This document shows, in pieces, positions 25,078 to 33,769 of a stretch of 64,000 nt of DNA. Source of the stretch: an uncultured Paracoccaceae bacterium. Its GTDB lineage: Bacteria; Pseudomonadota; Alphaproteobacteria; Rhodobacterales; Rhodobacteraceae. The position numbers and the translations under genes are program-made. The notes below the pieces were generated by a model, which was given only the letters and a program-made list of their open reading frames with translations, did no database searches and had not been told where the DNA came from. Location of the stretch: NCBI GenBank assembly GCA_947500825.1, contig CANMTR010000009.1, positions 62,001-126,000 on the forward strand, read 5' to 3'. Position 1 is the first letter of the stretch. Every line of letters begins with the position of its first letter.

Positions 25078-25638
25078 ATGCTGCTCGCGTTTGGCGCGAA
25101 CTTAGGCACCAGGGCGGGATCTCCGCTCAGGACGATCGAGGCCTCGGCCAAGTGCTTGGCGGATGCGGGTTTAATCCTGCGCCGCCTGTCGAGGCCCTTC
25201 GCCACCCCGGCCCATCCCCCCGGATCCGGCCCCGAATTCGTGAACGCGGCGGCCCTCGTTTCGAGCGGTTTTCCGCCTAACGAGGTGCTCGAAAGGCTGC
25301 ATGGAATAGAGGCGGAGTTCGGCCGCTGCCGGTCGACGGGGGGCCGATGGCAGCCGCGCCCGCTCGACATCGATCTGATCGCCGACGGGGACGCGGTGCT
25401 GCCCGACGGCGCGACCCAGGCCATGTGGCGCAGGCTCGCCCCCGAACGGCAGCGGCAGGATGTGCCGGGCGACCTGATCCTGCCCCACCCGCGGGTGCAG
25501 GACCGTGCCTTCGTCCTCGTTCCGTTGATGGACGTGGCCCCCGGATGGCGGCATCCACTGCTGGGAGAGACGGTCGCGGAAATGCTGGCGCGGCTGCCGG
25601 CGGGCGACAGCGTGGCGATCCGCCCGCTGGACTGGTAG
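25078..25638 (+). CDS. folK: 2-amino-4-hydroxy-6-hydroxymethyldihydropteridine diphosphokinase
   Basis: This 186-residue enzyme (HPPK) transfers pyrophosphate from ATP to 6-hydroxymethyl-7,8-dihydropterin in folate synthesis. The diagnostic motifs RPLDIDLI (metal-binding aspartates) and LPHPRVQDRAFVLVPL are intact, and LLAFGANLG is the usual opening. It is slightly longer than E. coli FolK (159 aa), with an insertion after DIDLIADG. No folP neighbour is present. It heads the folK-rpoZ-rsh-pdxJ run that is widely seen in Rhodobacterales, although rpoZ appears to have its own promoter. Confidence 0.95.
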   Translation: MLLAFGANLGTRAGSPLRTIEASAKCLADAGLILRRLSRPFATPAHPPGSGPEFVNAAALVSSGFPPNEVLERLHGIEAEFGRCRSTGGRWQPRPLDIDLIADGDAVLPDGATQAMWRRLAPERQRQDVPGDLILPHPRVQDRAFVLVPLMDVAPGWRHPLLGETVAEMLARLPAGDSVAIRPLDW

Positions 25639-25659
25639 GCGATTGCTCCATGCGGCGGG

Positions 25660-25688
25660 TTGTCAATACCCGTCATCTGCCGTATCCA
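25660..25688 (+). promoter_or_regulatory. Candidate rpoZ promoter
   Basis: TTGTCA (25660-25665), 17 bp, TATCCA (25683-25688). It is located between folK and rpoZ and would give a 5' UTR of about 60 nt. Confidence 0.45.
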
Positions 25689-25756
25689 CGCGACTTCAGG
25701 CGTCCGGGGCCCGCGAGTCGCCGGGCTGCGAGACGTGACCCATTCTGGAGGTGTCC

Positions 25757-26131
25757 ATGGCCCGCGTGACCGTCGAAGATTGCGTCGACAAGGTTCCCAA
25801 CCGGTTCGAGCTTGTCCTGCTCGCCGCGCACCGCGCCCGCGAGATGACCGCCGGCTCGACCCCGACCGTGGATCGCGACAACGACAAGAACCCCGTCGTC
25901 TCCCTGCGCGAGATCGCCGACGAGACCCAGCAGGCCGACGCCCTGCGCGAGCGCATGATCGAGAGCCACCAGACCCAGATCGAGGTCGACGAGCCCGAGG
26001 AGGACGCGATGTCGCTCCTGATGGGCGGCGGCGGCGGTGCCGCCTCGGCCGAGCAGGACAAGCCGGCCGACGACGACATGTCCGAGGAAAAGCTGCTGCG
26101 CGCCCTGATGGAAGCGCAGAAGAGCCAGTGA
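25757..26131 (+). CDS. rpoZ: RNA polymerase omega subunit
   Basis: This 124-residue omega subunit aids assembly and stability of RNA polymerase and, in many bacteria, its response to ppGpp. [30 protein letters not shown] is the conserved core, split by the usual [10 protein letters not shown]. The C-terminal 50 residues are an acidic, glycine-containing tail typical of alphaproteobacteria. ATG 25757 follows TGGAGG; a GTG two codons earlier is less well placed. The rsh gene follows 30 bases downstream, so omega and the (p)ppGpp enzyme are co-transcribed. Confidence 0.96.
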   Translation: MARVTVEDCVDKVPNRFELVLLAAHRAREMTAGSTPTVDRDNDKNPVVSLREIADETQQADALRERMIESHQTQIEVDEPEEDAMSLLMGGGGGAASAEQDKPADDDMSEEKLLRALMEAQKSQ

Positions 26132-26161
26132 CGGAGGGCGGCGCGGCCCGCGCTGGAGGCC

Positions 26162-28303
26162 ATGGATGACGGCACGATATGGAGGGATGGCGCGGACCGG
26201 CTGATCGCCTGCGTCCGCTCCTACAACCCGCGCGCCGACATCGAGCTGATCCGCGCGGCGCACCGCTACGCCGCCGGGATGCACGAGGGGCAGACCCGGC
26301 ACTCCGGCGAGCCTTACATCTCCCACCCCGTTGCGGTGGCGACGATCCTGGCCGAGCAGCGGCTGGACGACGCCACCATCGTGACCGCCCTCCTGCACGA
26401 CACGATCGAGGACACGCGCTCGACCTACGGCGAGGTGGCGTCGCGGTTCGGCCCCGAGATCGCCGACCTCGTGGACGGGGTGACCAAGCTCACCAAGCTG
26501 CAACTTACCTCGACCGAGACCAAGCAGGCCGAGAACTTCCGCAAGCTGTTCATGGCGATGAGCCGCGACATGCGGGTGATCCTGGTCAAGCTCGCCGACC
26601 GGCTGCACAACATGCGCACGATCACGGCCATGCGCCCTGACAAGCAGGGCCAGAAGGCGCGCGAGACGATGGACATCTACGCGCCGCTCGCCGGCCGCAT
26701 GGGCATGCAGTGGATGCGCGAGGAGCTGGAGGACCACGCCTTCGGCGTCCTCAACCCCAAAGCACGGACCTCGATCATCCGCCGCTTCGAGACCCTTCAG
26801 GGCGAGACCGAGGACGTGATCGACAAGATCGCCTCCGACATCAAGGCCGAGCTGGACCGCGCGGGCGTGCGCGGGAACGTACAGGGGCGGGCCAAGCGCC
26901 CGTTCTCCATCTGGCGCAAGATGGAGGAGAAGAAGATCGGCTTCTCGCGGCTGTCGGACATCTACGGGTTTCGCGTGGTCGTGGAAAGCGTGGCCGAGTG
27001 CTATGCCGTCCTGGGCGCGATCCACGGCCGCTGGCGCGCCGTTCCGGGACGGTTCAAGGACTATATCAGCCAGCCCAAGTCCAACGGATACCGCTCGATC
27101 CACACCACCGTGTCGGGCCGGGACGGCAAGCGGGTGGAAGTGCAGATCCGCACCCGGGAGATGAACGAGGTGGCCGAGGCGGGCGTCGCCGCCCACTGGG
27201 CGTATCGCGACGGGGTGCGGGTCAGGAACCCCTTCGCCGTCGATCCGGCGGGCTGGATCAGCGCGCTGACCGAGCAGTTCGACGCGGCCGACGACCACCA
27301 CGAGTTCCTCGAGGCGGTCAAGCTCGAGATGTATTCCGACCAGGTGTTCTGCTTCACTCCCAAGGGGGAGGTCGTGAAGCTGCCGAAGGGGGCGACGCCC
27401 CTCGACTTCGCCTACGCGATCCATACCCGGCTCGGCGAGCGGGCGGTGGGCGCCAAGGTCGACTCGGTGCGCGTTCCGATCTGGCAGGCCTTGCGCAACG
27501 GCCAGTCCGTGGAGATCCTGACCGCGGACGGGCAGAGCGCCCAGGTCTCGTGGCTCGACCTCGTGGTGACCGGGCGGGCGAAGTCCGCGATCCGCCGCTC
27601 CCTGCGGGAGGCCGACCGGGACCGATTCATCCGGCTGGGCACCGAGTTGGCGCGCGTGGCCTTCGACCAGGTCGGCAAGCGGCTCAGCGACAAGGCTCTG
27701 ACCACCGCGGCGCGGGCGTTGAACCTGCCCTCCTCGGACGAGGTGCTGGCGCGGATCGGCTCCTCGGAGCTGGAGACGCGCACGGTGGTGGAACTTCTGT
27801 ATCCGGGCATCCCGCAGCACCGGGGCGACGAGATCGACGCCCGCGTGGCCGTCGTCGGCCTGCAGCCCGATCAGACATTCCGCCGCGCGCGCTGCTGCCA
27901 GCCGCTGCCGGGGGAGCGGATCGTGGGCATCTCCTATCGTGGCGAGGGGGTGCTGATCCACGCCATCGATTGCGAGACGCTGATAGAGTACGACGACCAG
28001 CCCGAACGCTGGATCGACCTCGCCTGGCACAGCGGCGTCCACCCTCCCGTCCACGACGTGACCTTCGACGTCACGATCTCGAACGACGCGGGCGTGCTTG
28101 GCCGGATCTGCACCCTGATCGGGCAGCAGGAGGCCAACATATCCGACCTGATCTTCGTCGAGAGACGTCAGGACTTCTACCGTCTCAGCATGTCGCTGCA
28201 GCTTCGGAGCGCCGAGCACATGCACGCCGTGCGGCTGGCGCTCGACGCGGAGCCGGACGTGGTGACGATCGCGCGCCATCGCGATCCGTCCCTGACGCCC
28301 TGA
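26162..28303 (+). CDS. rsh: Bifunctional (p)ppGpp synthetase/hydrolase (RelA/SpoT homolog)
   Basis: This 713-residue stringent-response enzyme makes and degrades (p)ppGpp. The order is: HD hydrolase domain (HD pair at residues 79-80 in LLHDTIED), synthetase domain (about 250-370, with EKKIGFSRLSDIYGFRVV), TGS domain (about 395-455, FCFTPKGEVVKLPKGATPLDFAYAIHT) and a C-terminal ACT domain (about 640-713, NDAGVLGRICTLIGQQEANISDLIF). The intact HD pair and synthetase core suggest both activities, as expected for the single long Rsh of alphaproteobacteria. ATG 26162 follows TGGAGG. It is co-transcribed with rpoZ and DUF2062. Confidence 0.97.
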   Translation: MDDGTIWRDGADRLIACVRSYNPRADIELIRAAHRYAAGMHEGQTRHSGEPYISHPVAVATILAEQRLDDATIVTALLHDTIEDTRSTYGEVASRFGPEIADLVDGVTKLTKLQLTSTETKQAENFRKLFMAMSRDMRVILVKLADRLHNMRTITAMRPDKQGQKARETMDIYAPLAGRMGMQWMREELEDHAFGVLNPKARTSIIRRFETLQGETEDVIDKIASDIKAELDRAGVRGNVQGRAKRPFSIWRKMEEKKIGFSRLSDIYGFRVVVESVAECYAVLGAIHGRWRAVPGRFKDYISQPKSNGYRSIHTTVSGRDGKRVEVQIRTREMNEVAEAGVAAHWAYRDGVRVRNPFAVDPAGWISALTEQFDAADDHHEFLEAVKLEMYSDQVFCFTPKGEVVKLPKGATPLDFAYAIHTRLGERAVGAKVDSVRVPIWQALRNGQSVEILTADGQSAQVSWLDLVVTGRAKSAIRRSLREADRDRFIRLGTELARVAFDQVGKRLSDKALTTAARALNLPSSDEVLARIGSSELETRTVVELLYPGIPQHRGDEIDARVAVVGLQPDQTFRRARCCQPLPGERIVGISYRGEGVLIHAIDCETLIEYDDQPERWIDLAWHSGVHPPVHDVTFDVTISNDAGVLGRICTLIGQQEANISDLIFVERRQDFYRLSMSLQLRSAEHMHAVRLALDAEPDVVTIARHRDPSLTP

Positions 28304-28307
28304 TCCG

Positions 28308-28958
28308 ATGTTCCGGCGCCGCACGCCCCGAAGCACGCTCGCCGCTGTCGGGCGCACGCTCTGGCCCCGGGGCGGGTGGCTGCGCGCGGTGCGCTACGTG
28401 GTCTATCGCCTGCGCCGGCTTCCCGACCCCGCCTACAAGATCAGCCGCGGCATCGCCTGCGGCGTGTTCGTCTGCTTTACCCCGTTCTTCGGCCTGCACT
28501 TCCTGATCGCGGCCGGGGTGGCGTGGCTCATCGGGGGCAACGTGCTGGCCGCGATCCTGGCGACCTTCACCGGCAACCCGATCACCTTCCCGATCATCGC
28601 CGGCCTCGCGGTGCAATTGGGAAGCCGTATCCTGAACGAGCCCGCGCCGATGCCCCTGGGGCGGGTCTTCGACGCGTTTAGCCGCGTGTCGGTGGAACTG
28701 TGGGTGAACCTGCAGGCCGTCGTCACCGGGCGGCCGGTGCATTGGGCGCACATGGATTCGTTCTTCGAGCACGTGTTCCTGCCCTATCTCGTGGGCGGGA
28801 TCGGCCCGGGGATCGTGGCCGCGGTGCTGGCCTACGCGGTGTCGCGCCCGGTGATCAACGCCTATCAGAACGCTCGGATCGCGCGGCTCAGGGCCAAGGT
28901 GGCCGAGCGCCGCGCGCTGGCCGAGACCGAGATCGCGAGCAAGGAGACACGCGGATGA
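28308..28958 (+). CDS. DUF2062 membrane protein
   Basis: This 216-residue inner-membrane protein has two to three helices in the DUF2062 domain, recognised by [21 protein letters not shown] and the TGNPITFPI segment, then a C-terminal basic helix. Function is unknown; in alphaproteobacteria it lies regularly between rsh and pdxJ. It starts four bases after the rsh stop and its own stop overlaps the pdxJ start (ATGA). Confidence 0.88.
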   Translation: MFRRRTPRSTLAAVGRTLWPRGGWLRAVRYVVYRLRRLPDPAYKISRGIACGVFVCFTPFFGLHFLIAAGVAWLIGGNVLAAILATFTGNPITFPIIAGLAVQLGSRILNEPAPMPLGRVFDAFSRVSVELWVNLQAVVTGRPVHWAHMDSFFEHVFLPYLVGGIGPGIVAAVLAYAVSRPVINAYQNARIARLRAKVAERRALAETEIASKETRG

Positions 28959-29698
28959 CGACGAGCCTGCGCCTGGGGGTGAACATCGACCACGTGGCCA
29001 CGGTGCGCAACGCGCGGGGCGGCGACGTGCCCGACCCGCTGCGCGCCGCGCGGATGGCCGAGGCGGCGGGCGCCGACGGGATCACCGCGCATCTGCGCGA
29101 GGACCGGCGCCACATCTCGGACGCCGACATCGACGGGCTGATGCGCGACCTGTCGGTGCCGCTGAACCTGGAAATGGCCGCGACCGACGAGATGCAGGCC
29201 ATCGCCCTGCGCCACCGCCCCCACGCCGTGTGCCTGGTGCCCGAGCGGCGCGAGGAGCGTACCACGGAAGGGGGCCTCGAGGTCGCGCGCGAGGAGAACC
29301 GGCTGGCGCATTTCATCGCGCCCCTGGCCGAGGCCGGGTGCCGGGTGTCGATCTTCATCGCCGCCGACCGCCCCCAGATCGAGGCGGCGGCGCGGATCGG
29401 GGCGTCGGTGGTCGAGCTGCACACCGGCGCCTATTGCGACGCCCATGCCGAGGGGCGGCTGGCCGACCGCGACGCCGAGCTGGAGCGCCTGACCGAGATG
29501 GCCGCGCTTGCCGAGGCGAAGGGCCTGGAGGTCCATGCCGGGCACGGCCTGACCTTCGAGACGGTGCCCCCCGTGGCCGCCCTGCCGCAGGTGCGTGAGC
29601 TCAATATCGGGCATTTCCTGATCGGAGAGGCGATCTTTCGCGGGCTGGAGGACGCCATCGGCGAGATGCGCCGGATCATGGACGCCGCCCGGGCCTGA
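28955..29698 (+). CDS. pdxJ: Pyridoxine 5'-phosphate synthase
   Basis: This 247-residue TIM-barrel enzyme condenses 3-amino-2-oxopropyl phosphate with deoxyxylulose 5-phosphate to pyridoxine 5'-phosphate. Recognisable family segments are [17 protein letters not shown] at the N-terminus, [14 protein letters not shown] (phosphate and catalytic region), [16 protein letters not shown] and [17 protein letters not shown] 28955 overlaps the DUF2062 stop. The usual next genes of this cluster (acpS, lepB, rnc, era) are not found downstream; instead two strong palindromes and a convergent ABC permease follow. Confidence 0.97.
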   Translation: MTTSLRLGVNIDHVATVRNARGGDVPDPLRAARMAEAAGADGITAHLREDRRHISDADIDGLMRDLSVPLNLEMAATDEMQAIALRHRPHAVCLVPERREERTTEGGLEVAREENRLAHFIAPLAEAGCRVSIFIAADRPQIEAAARIGASVVELHTGAYCDAHAEGRLADRDAELERLTEMAALAEAKGLEVHAGHGLTFETVPPVAALPQVRELNIGHFLIGEAIFRGLEDAIGEMRRIMDAARA

Positions 29699-29703
29699 CG
29701 GGC

Positions 29704-29724
29704 CGATTTTCGGACCGAAGATCG
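29704..29724. repeat. Near-perfect palindrome after pdxJ, copy 1
   Basis: CGATTTTCGG-A-CCGAAGATCG reads as a 10-bp stem with one U-G pair. It shares the core GATTTTCGNNCGAAGATC with a second copy 19 bases further on, so it is one unit of a tandem, possibly family-wide intergenic palindrome. Confidence 0.55.
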
Positions 29725-29730
29725 CGGGGG

Positions 29731-29772
29731 CCGGAGCGGTGGCGGATTTTCGTGCGAAGATCCGGGCTCCGG
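29731..29772. repeat. Nested palindrome after pdxJ, copy 2, possible bidirectional terminator
   Basis: The outer arms CCGGAGC (29731-29737) and GCTCCGG (29766-29772) enclose the inner stem GGATTTTCG-TG-CGAAGATCC (29744-29763). It lies directly between the ends of the convergent pdxJ and FtsX-permease genes. There is no U-tract on either strand, so termination is an inference from position. Confidence 0.55.
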
Positions 29773-32301
29773 TCAGTCACGGGCGCGCAGGATGCGGGCG
29801 GGGCGGGCCGCGAGAGGGCCCCAGGCGAAGGCGAGCCCGGCCACGAGCGTCAGGACGATCCCGCCTCCGATCACCGCCAGCGCCGAGGCGGGCGCGAAGA
29901 CGTAGTCCGTCTCCATGACAAAGCGCGTCACGCCCCACGCCCCCGCGGCGCCTGCGACGGCCGCGACGAGCCCCGCCGCCAGCCCCAGGATGGCCCAGCG
30001 CAGGGCGAAGCTCGCCAGGATCGTGGCCCGCGACGCGCCCACGGTCTTCAGGATCGCGGCCTCGTAGACGCGGGCCCGGGTGCCGGCCGCGGCCGCGCCT
30101 ACCAGGACCACCGCGCCGGTGACCAGCGTGGCGGCCGCGCCGTAGGTCACCGCCGCGGCCACGCCCGACAGGATCTGGGACACCCGGTCGATGGCATCGC
30201 GCACGCTGATCGCGGTGACGTTGGGAAACCGCTCTGCCACGTCGCGCAGGATCCGGGCCTCGGCCGCCTCGTCGGCGTAGATCGTGGCGATCCAGGTATG
30301 GGGGGCGTCCTGCAGCGCGGCGGGGTTCATCGCCATGACGAAGCCGATCCCGGCGGTGGAGAAGTCGACCTCGCGGAACGAGGCGATCTCCCCCTCGATG
30401 TCGCGCCCCAGGATGTTGAGCGTCAGGGTATCGCCCAGCGACAGGCCCAGTTCCTGCGCCTCCTCGGCGGCGAAGCTGATCAGGTTGGGGCCGTCGTAGC
30501 CCGGCGGCCACCATTCTCCTGCGGTGATCGTGGTGTCGGGGGGCGGCTCGGCCGAGTAGGTCACGCCCCGGTCGCCGCGCAGGACCCAGTGGTCGCCCGC
30601 GACCTCCGTCGCGTCGCGGCCGTCGATCTCGGAGAGGATGCCGCGCAGCATCGGCGCGGCCTCCACGCTCTCGACCTCCGGGTCGTCGGTCAGGGCGCGG
30701 ATCGCGTCGATCTGGTCGGGCTGGATGTCGACCATGAAGTAGGAGGGCGCGACCTGCGGCAGGTCGCGCTCGATGGCCGAGCGCAGGTTGGCCTCGATCT
30801 GGCCGATGGCCGCCAGGACGGTCAGGCCTAGGCCCAGGGACAGCACCACCGACGCGGCCTCGCCGCCCGGCCCGCCGACAGAGCCCAGGGCGGTGCGGAT
30901 CGCGGTGCGGCCGCGCAGGGCCGGCAGGCGGGCCGCCCGGCGCGCGAGCCGGCGCACGCCCCAGGCCGTGGCGAGGAGCGCGGCGAAGGCCGCGAGGAGG
31001 CCGCCGGCGGTATAGAGCGTGAGGAGCGGGATCCCCGACAGGAGCGTGGCGGCCCCGACGAGCGCCGCGAGGAGGGCCCCGGTGGCGACGAGGAAGGCCG
31101 GTCGCGGCAGGCCAGGGGGCAGGCTGCCCGCCTCGCGGAAGAGGGCCGCGGCGCGGATGTCCTGGGCCTTGGCCAGGGGCCACAGGGTGAAGAGGGCGGC
31201 GGCCAAGGTGCCGTAGAGGGCGGCCTGCCCCAGCGCGGCGGGATAGATGCCGATCGCCGCGGGTACCGGCAGGCGGTCGGCCAGGAGGGGTGCGGCGGCG
31301 AGCGGCAGCGCCGCTCCGAGGAGGAGGCCCAGGGCGAGCGCGAGGACGGTGACCGCCCCGATCTGGAGCGCGAAGACGGCGAAGATCGTGCGCCCCTCTG
31401 CGCCCAGCGTCTTGAGCGTCGCCACGGTGGCGGTCTTGTCGACCATGTGGGCGCGCACGGCCGAGGCGACGCCGACCCCGCCCACGGCGAGGCCCGCGAG
31501 CCCCACGAGCACGAGGAAGGCGGAGAGCCGGTCGACGAAGCGTTGCAGGCCCGGCGCGCCCTCCCGCGCGTCGCGCCAGCGGTAGCCCGTGTCGGGCAGG
31601 GCGGCGGCGAGGCGTGCCTCGGCGGCGTCTAGATCGGCACCGGGGAGAAGGGCGATGCGGTATTCCGTCTCGTAGATCGTGCCGGGCTCCAGGAGGCCCG
31701 CGCCGTCGAGGTCGGCCGTGCGGACGAGGGTGCGTGGGCCGAGGTCGAAGCCGCCGGCCTCGTCGGGTTCGGTCTCGATCCGGGCGGCGAGGCGGAACGT
31801 CTTCGTCCCCAGGCGGAACGTGTCGCCGGCGGAAAGGCCCAGCCTGTCGGCGAGGACCGGATCCATCGCCGCGCCGGGGGGCGATCCGGCGAGCGCCTCG
31901 CCCAGGGGGCCGGGCGGGTCGAGGACGAGGTCGCCGTAGAGCGGGTAGTCCCCGTCGACACCCTTGACCTCGGTCAGGGCGCGGTCGGCCTCGCCCTCCG
32001 TGCGGGGCACGGTCACCATGGAGCGGAACTCCACGATCTCGGAGACGCGGCCCAGCGCGTCCAGGGCGGCGCGCTCGGCCGGCTCGGCGGAGCGGTAGGT
32101 GAACTCCACCGAGGCGTCGCCGCCCAGAAGCGCCGCGCCCTCGCGCGTCAGCCCCTCGGTGATCGCCTCGCGCACGGACCCGACGGCGGCGATGGCCGCG
32201 ATGCCGAGGGCGAGGCAGACGAGGAATACCCGAAAGCCCCTGAGGCCGTTGCGAAAGCCCGCCCGGATCTCCCGCGCGGCGATGCGGCGGGCGGCGCTCA
32301 T
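29773..32301 (-). CDS. FtsX-family ABC transporter permease (YbbP-like)
   Basis: This 842-residue inner-membrane permease has one N-terminal helix (RVFLVCLALGIAAIAAV), a large MacB-type periplasmic domain, a first FtsX unit in the middle (about 265-420), a second periplasmic domain (about 490-700) and a C-terminal FtsX unit (about 715-840), giving about ten helices. With the ATPase upstream it forms a YbbA/YbbP-type ABC exporter, whose substrate is unknown in any species. ATG 32301 is chosen because SAARRIAAREIRAGFRNG is the usual beginning; the open frame upstream overlaps the ATPase gene. Confidence 0.9.
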   Translation of the reverse strand: MSAARRIAAREIRAGFRNGLRGFRVFLVCLALGIAAIAAVGSVREAITEGLTREGAALLGGDASVEFTYRSAEPAERAALDALGRVSEIVEFRSMVTVPRTEGEADRALTEVKGVDGDYPLYGDLVLDPPGPLGEALAGSPPGAAMDPVLADRLGLSAGDTFRLGTKTFRLAARIETEPDEAGGFDLGPRTLVRTADLDGAGLLEPGTIYETEYRIALLPGADLDAAEARLAAALPDTGYRWRDAREGAPGLQRFVDRLSAFLVLVGLAGLAVGGVGVASAVRAHMVDKTATVATLKTLGAEGRTIFAVFALQIGAVTVLALALGLLLGAALPLAAAPLLADRLPVPAAIGIYPAALGQAALYGTLAAALFTLWPLAKAQDIRAAALFREAGSLPPGLPRPAFLVATGALLAALVGAATLLSGIPLLTLYTAGGLLAAFAALLATAWGVRRLARRAARLPALRGRTAIRTALGSVGGPGGEAASVVLSLGLGLTVLAAIGQIEANLRSAIERDLPQVAPSYFMVDIQPDQIDAIRALTDDPEVESVEAAPMLRGILSEIDGRDATEVAGDHWVLRGDRGVTYSAEPPPDTTITAGEWWPPGYDGPNLISFAAEEAQELGLSLGDTLTLNILGRDIEGEIASFREVDFSTAGIGFVMAMNPAALQDAPHTWIATIYADEAAEARILRDVAERFPNVTAISVRDAIDRVSQILSGVAAAVTYGAAATLVTGAVVLVGAAAAGTRARVYEAAILKTVGASRATILASFALRWAILGLAAGLVAAVAGAAGAWGVTRFVMETDYVFAPASALAVIGGGIVLTLVAGLAFAWGPLAARPARILRARD

Positions 32302-32359
32302 GCCCGGACACGCCCGCTCGTGGCGGGCCGGGGTGGGGTATTTGGAAAAGGGTGAGGGA

Positions 32360-33052
32360 TCATTCGGCGGCCTGCCGGTCCGGGGCGAGGCGCCCGTCCT
32401 CGAGGCGGATGGTGCGGCCGCAGCGGGCGGCGAGGTCGGGGGCGTGGGTGACCAGGACGAGGGTCGCGCCGTGGCGGGCATTGAGGTCGAACAGCAGGTC
32501 CATGATCGCGGCGCCCGTGGGGCCGTCGAGGTTGCCGGTGGGCTCGTCGGCCAGCAGGATGCCGGGCCGGGGCGCGGCCGCGCGGGCCAGCGCCACGCGC
32601 TGCTGCTCGCCGCCCGACATCTCGGACGGGTAGTGGTCGCGCCGGTGGGCGAGGCCCATCTCGTCGAGCGCGCTGGCGGCGTGGCCGAAGGCGTCGGGCC
32701 GGCCGGCGAGCTCCAGGGGGGTGGCCACGTTCTCGAGCGCGGTCATGGTGGGGATCAGGTGGAAGGACTGGAACACAACGCCCATATGGGTGCGGCGAAA
32801 GCGGGCGAGGGCGTCCTCGCCCATGGCGCCGAGGTCGTGGCCCAGGGCGGAGACCCGGCCGCCGGTGGCGCGCTCGAGCCCGCCCATGACCATGAGGAGA
32901 GACGATTTGCCCGACCCCGACGGCCCCACGAGGCCCACCGTCTCGCCCCGCTTCACCGAAAGCGACACGCCCTTGAGGATCTCGACGGGGCCGGCATTGC
33001 CGTCGAGGGTCAGGCGGGCGTCGTCGAGATCGAGGATGGTGTCGTCTGCCAT
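32360..33052 (-). CDS. ABC transporter ATP-binding protein (YbbA/LolD type)
   Basis: This 230-residue ATPase has Walker A GPSGSGKSS, the Q-loop VVFQSFHLIPTM, the signature MSGGEQQRVALARA, Walker B GILLADEPTGNLD and the switch His in VLVTHAP. The sequence and the FtsX-like partner downstream place it in the MacB/LolD/YbbA group. AGGGAG precedes its ATG. That ATG overlaps the ATG of the divergent TesA-like gene by two bases (CCATGG at 33049-33054). In E. coli, ybbA and tesA are also divergent neighbours, so the arrangement is ancient, but overlap of the start codons is extreme. Confidence 0.94.
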   Translation of the reverse strand: MADDTILDLDDARLTLDGNAGPVEILKGVSLSVKRGETVGLVGPSGSGKSSLLMVMGGLERATGGRVSALGHDLGAMGEDALARFRRTHMGVVFQSFHLIPTMTALENVATPLELAGRPDAFGHAASALDEMGLAHRRDHYPSEMSGGEQQRVALARAAAPRPGILLADEPTGNLDGPTGAAIMDLLFDLNARHGATLVLVTHAPDLAARCGRTIRLEDGRLAPDRQAAE

Positions 33053-33728
33053 GGCACGCTCCCTGTCGCGGATCGCATATGGGGCCCCGGGCGCGCTTGG
33101 AAAGGCGGCGGTGGCGATCTGTCTCGCCGCGCCGGCGGCCGCGGAGGTGACCGTGGCGGCGCTGGGGGATTCGCTGACGCAGGGCTACGGGCAGCCGGCA
33201 GGGGAGGGGTTCGTGCCGCAGCTCGAGGCATGGCTGGAGGAGCGCGGCGCGGATGTGGCGCTGGTCAACGCGGGCGTGTCGGGCGACACCACGGCGGGGG
33301 GTCTGAGCCGGGTGGACTGGACTCTGACGGAGGAGGTCGACGCGATGGTCGTGGCGCTGGGCGGCAACGACCTCCTGCGGGGAATCGACCCGTCGGAATC
33401 GCGTCGGAACCTCGACGGAATCCTGTCGGCGGCCGATGCCGCGGGCGTCGAGGTGCTGCTGGTGGGCATGGAGGCGCCGGGAAATTACGGACCCGAGTAC
33501 AAGGCCGCCTTCGACGGGATGTACGGAGCCCTCGCGGACAAGTGGGAGGTGCCCCTCGCGGGGAACTTCTTGGGCGCGCTGACCGAGCTTCCCGACCGGC
33601 AGGGGGTGATGCGCGACTACATGCAGGGCGACGGCATCCACCCCAACGCGGACGGGGTGGCGCTGGTCGTGGAGGCGCTCGGGCCGGACGTTCTGGACCT
33701 GGTGGAGCGGGCCGGGGAGGGCCGGTGA
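33051..33728 (+). CDS. tesA: TesA-like SGNH/GDSL esterase-lysophospholipase
   Basis: This 225-residue exported hydrolase is related to E. coli TesA (thioesterase I, protease I, lysophospholipase L1). The signal peptide runs to about residue 31 (ICLAAPAAA). The SGNH blocks follow: GDSL with the nucleophile Ser41, a glycine in block II, GGND with the oxyanion Asn, and DGIHPNADG with the catalytic Asp-His. The mature protein is periplasmic. The start ATG shares two bases with the ATG of the divergent ABC ATPase gene; the Shine-Dalgarno candidate (GAGG) is 15-18 bases upstream and poor, so a later start would be an alternative, but it would shorten the signal peptide severely. Confidence 0.9.
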   Translation: MARSLSRIAYGAPGALGKAAVAICLAAPAAAEVTVAALGDSLTQGYGQPAGEGFVPQLEAWLEERGADVALVNAGVSGDTTAGGLSRVDWTLTEEVDAMVVALGGNDLLRGIDPSESRRNLDGILSAADAAGVEVLLVGMEAPGNYGPEYKAAFDGMYGALADKWEVPLAGNFLGALTELPDRQGVMRDYMQGDGIHPNADGVALVVEALGPDVLDLVERAGEGR

Positions 33729-33769
33729 CGCGGTTGCGCTAACGGGGGCGGCGTGGGAGGGGAGGCGCC

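Noticed and set aside
25673..28357. Minus-strand open frame of 894 codons opposite rpoZ and rsh
   Set aside because: Antisense shadow of unambiguous genes; no Shine-Dalgarno and no domain.
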